Source: JBAZDV01 sp041669745 (lineage in GTDB: Archaea; Thermoplasmatota; Thermoplasmata; Methanomassiliicoccales; Methanomethylophilaceae). From it: a stretch of 5,735 nucleotides of DNA. The number at the start of each line of letters is the position of its first letter. The stretch's first letter is position 1. The notes beneath the pieces were generated by a model. The model did not search any database. It had not been told where the DNA came from and saw only the letters and a list, made by a program, of their open reading frames with translations. The stretch lies in NCBI GenBank assembly GCA_041669745.1, contig JBAYAO010000081.1:1-5735 (forward strand). Direction: 5' to 3'. A program made the translations under genes and the position numbers. Positions 4,627 through 5,735 of the stretch are shown one piece after another.

Positions 4627-5735
4627 GTGAAGAAAAAAAACGATGCAGCCGTTTTTGTCGTTGTCATCATGATACTGGTCGCATCGGCTGTAGGTGTCAT
4701 TCACGTAATTGCCAATAACAGTGCCAACAGCGGAAGTATCGAGGGTCGCTGGTATTGCTATACGATAGAGGGGTACGACCCAGAAGGGGATTACTTCTCA
4801 TGCGAGGGCAATTTGGAGAAGGAGATCATGCTATGGGTTGACGAGGACGTCGATCCGAATCTCTTCTACGGCATATATTCATCCGATGAAGGAACGACCA
4901 ACATCGCGGGAGCGGTCGTAAACGGTATGGTCGAATGCCAATTCTCGTTGGCAGATTGTAATTACACAATAAGGGGACAGCTCAATTCACGCATGGATGC
5001 TGTAGCCATCATCGTAAACATAGAGAACTCTGAGGGTTCGCAGCTTTACTACTGCAACTATCTGAAATACGGCGGAAGAGGCGTACCGATACTTTTCAAG
5101 AACGCGGTCATCAGTACGGGGTGGGTCTCTCAATATTCGTCTGCGATCGATTCAGACAACGAGATGAGCGGTGTTTCCGCGGAGTCGTTGGTCATAACCG
5201 AATGCAAGGACAAGGTGTTCAAGGGGTTCATGGATCAGAATGACAGGGAAGTGGCGGTCAAGGCCGCATTCATCTACAGTTCCGGCGTATGGCGCGGGCT
5301 CATGGTGGACGATTTGGGTGTCCTATGGTATCTCAGGATAGACGACAATACTATGACGGTGACATCGTTCGATACGGATGATGTCATGGCTACGAAATGC
5401 ATATTCACATCCAACGGTCAGGAGGCGGTAACGTATTCGGCATATTGTTCCGGAACCTGGAGCACCGAAAGTATCACCATACTCTCCAGCGATGGAAAGG
5501 TCATCACACATGGGGGGACATGCGATCTGCTGATACGGACGCCACAGAATAGCGATCCGGTGCAGAACAACAACAAGCTCAATCTTGTCTCAGTGACATC
5601 CCAATCCGATATGCAGTACAATGACGGGAACGGAGTGGGTGGTATATTGGTGTATCAGGGTCTTATGAATATACGGCTGATAGTCGTAAACGGGGATACG
5701 ACAAGCAAGATATCGGGCTGGTTCAGTTCTGACGG
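4627..5735 (+). CDS. Exported or membrane-anchored protein of unknown family, GTG start (3' partial)
   Basis: The frame is open for 369 codons from GTG 4627 to the window end, with no stop seen. An in-frame TAG at 4621 rules out an earlier start, and the next in-frame ATG (4669) would cut into the hydrophobic segment, so GTG is the best choice. The N-terminus is three lysines, then a hydrophobic helix at about residues 8-29, then a polar N/S-rich stretch: a signal peptide or uncleaved anchor with no lipobox. The rest is rich in beta-forming, D, N, S, T and G residues, with cysteines at 44, 59, 104, 111, 143, 193, 258, 274 and 299. G-W or G-x-W motifs (W42, W166, W278, W365) and FxG motifs (80-82, 198-200) hint at degenerate repeats of roughly 90-120 residues. 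No enzymatic motif is visible. It most likely works at the cell surface. An adhesin-like role is a guess from composition only. Confidence 0.8.
   Translation, partial: MKKKNDAAVFVVVIMILVASAVGVIHVIANNSANSGSIEGRWYCYTIEGYDPEGDYFSCEGNLEKEIMLWVDEDVDPNLFYGIYSSDEGTTNIAGAVVNGMVECQFSLADCNYTIRGQLNSRMDAVAIIVNIENSEGSQLYYCNYLKYGGRGVPILFKNAVISTGWVSQYSSAIDSDNEMSGVSAESLVITECKDKVFKGFMDQNDREVAVKAAFIYSSGVWRGLMVDDLGVLWYLRIDDNTMTVTSFDTDDVMATKCIFTSNGQEAVTYSAYCSGTWSTESITILSSDGKVITHGGTCDLLIRTPQNSDPVQNNNKLNLVSVTSQSDMQYNDGNGVGGILVYQGLMNIRLIVVNGDTTSKISGWFSSD

Noticed and set aside
1..5735. Search for CRISPR repeats, tRNA or rRNA genes, insertion-sequence ends, attachment sites and defence genes.
   Set aside because: No regularly spaced repeats, cloverleaf-like T-arm sequences, transposase motifs or flanking inverted repeats were seen. 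Coding sequence covers nearly everything, and the only gaps are 57 and 90 bp.

Overview
The window looks like part of a methanogenic archaeon's chromosome, most probably a Methanomassiliicoccales-type member of the Thermoplasmata, although that order-level placement is inference. The evidence is a small-then-large subunit pair of an F420-non-reducing [NiFe]-hydrogenase (Mvh type, group 3c). It is supported by an archaeal-style phosphoesterase and Nnr protein, and by AT-rich TATA-like boxes about 25 nt from start codons that lack Shine-Dalgarno sites, as expected for leaderless archaeal messages.

Layout, left to right. (1) The 3' end of mvhG (1-323) and all of mvhA (325-1842) lie on the + strand, 1 nt apart with a strong ribosome binding site. 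They are the tail of an mvhDGA-like operon whose start is outside the window. A GC-rich hairpin follows mvhA. (2) A 158-residue protein with four predicted membrane segments and no recognised family is at 1900-2376 (+). (3) On the - strand, an Nnr-type NAD(P)HX repair enzyme (3148-4536) and an SbcD/Mre11-related metallophosphoesterase (2379-3143) form a tight two-gene unit. The phosphoesterase meets the membrane-protein gene tail to tail with only 2 bp between stop codons. (4) A 90-bp divergent promoter region (4537-4626) contains TATA-like boxes facing both ways and a perfect 6+3+6 inverted repeat. (5) A long GTG-initiated gene for an exported or membrane-anchored protein runs on the + strand from 4627 off the right edge.

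Function. MvhG and MvhA oxidise H2 and pass electrons through MvhG iron-sulphur clusters to MvhD and then to heterodisulfide reductase (HdrABC) in flavin-based electron bifurcation; MvhD and HdrABC are not in the window. Nnr repairs damaged nicotinamide cofactors and is a housekeeping function. The phosphoesterase's substrate is unknown. The membrane protein and the exported protein are lineage-type proteins I cannot assign. There are no tRNAs, rRNAs, CRISPR arrays, insertion sequences or other mobile elements. The least explained parts are the operator-like palindrome and the repeat-like exported protein it may help control.
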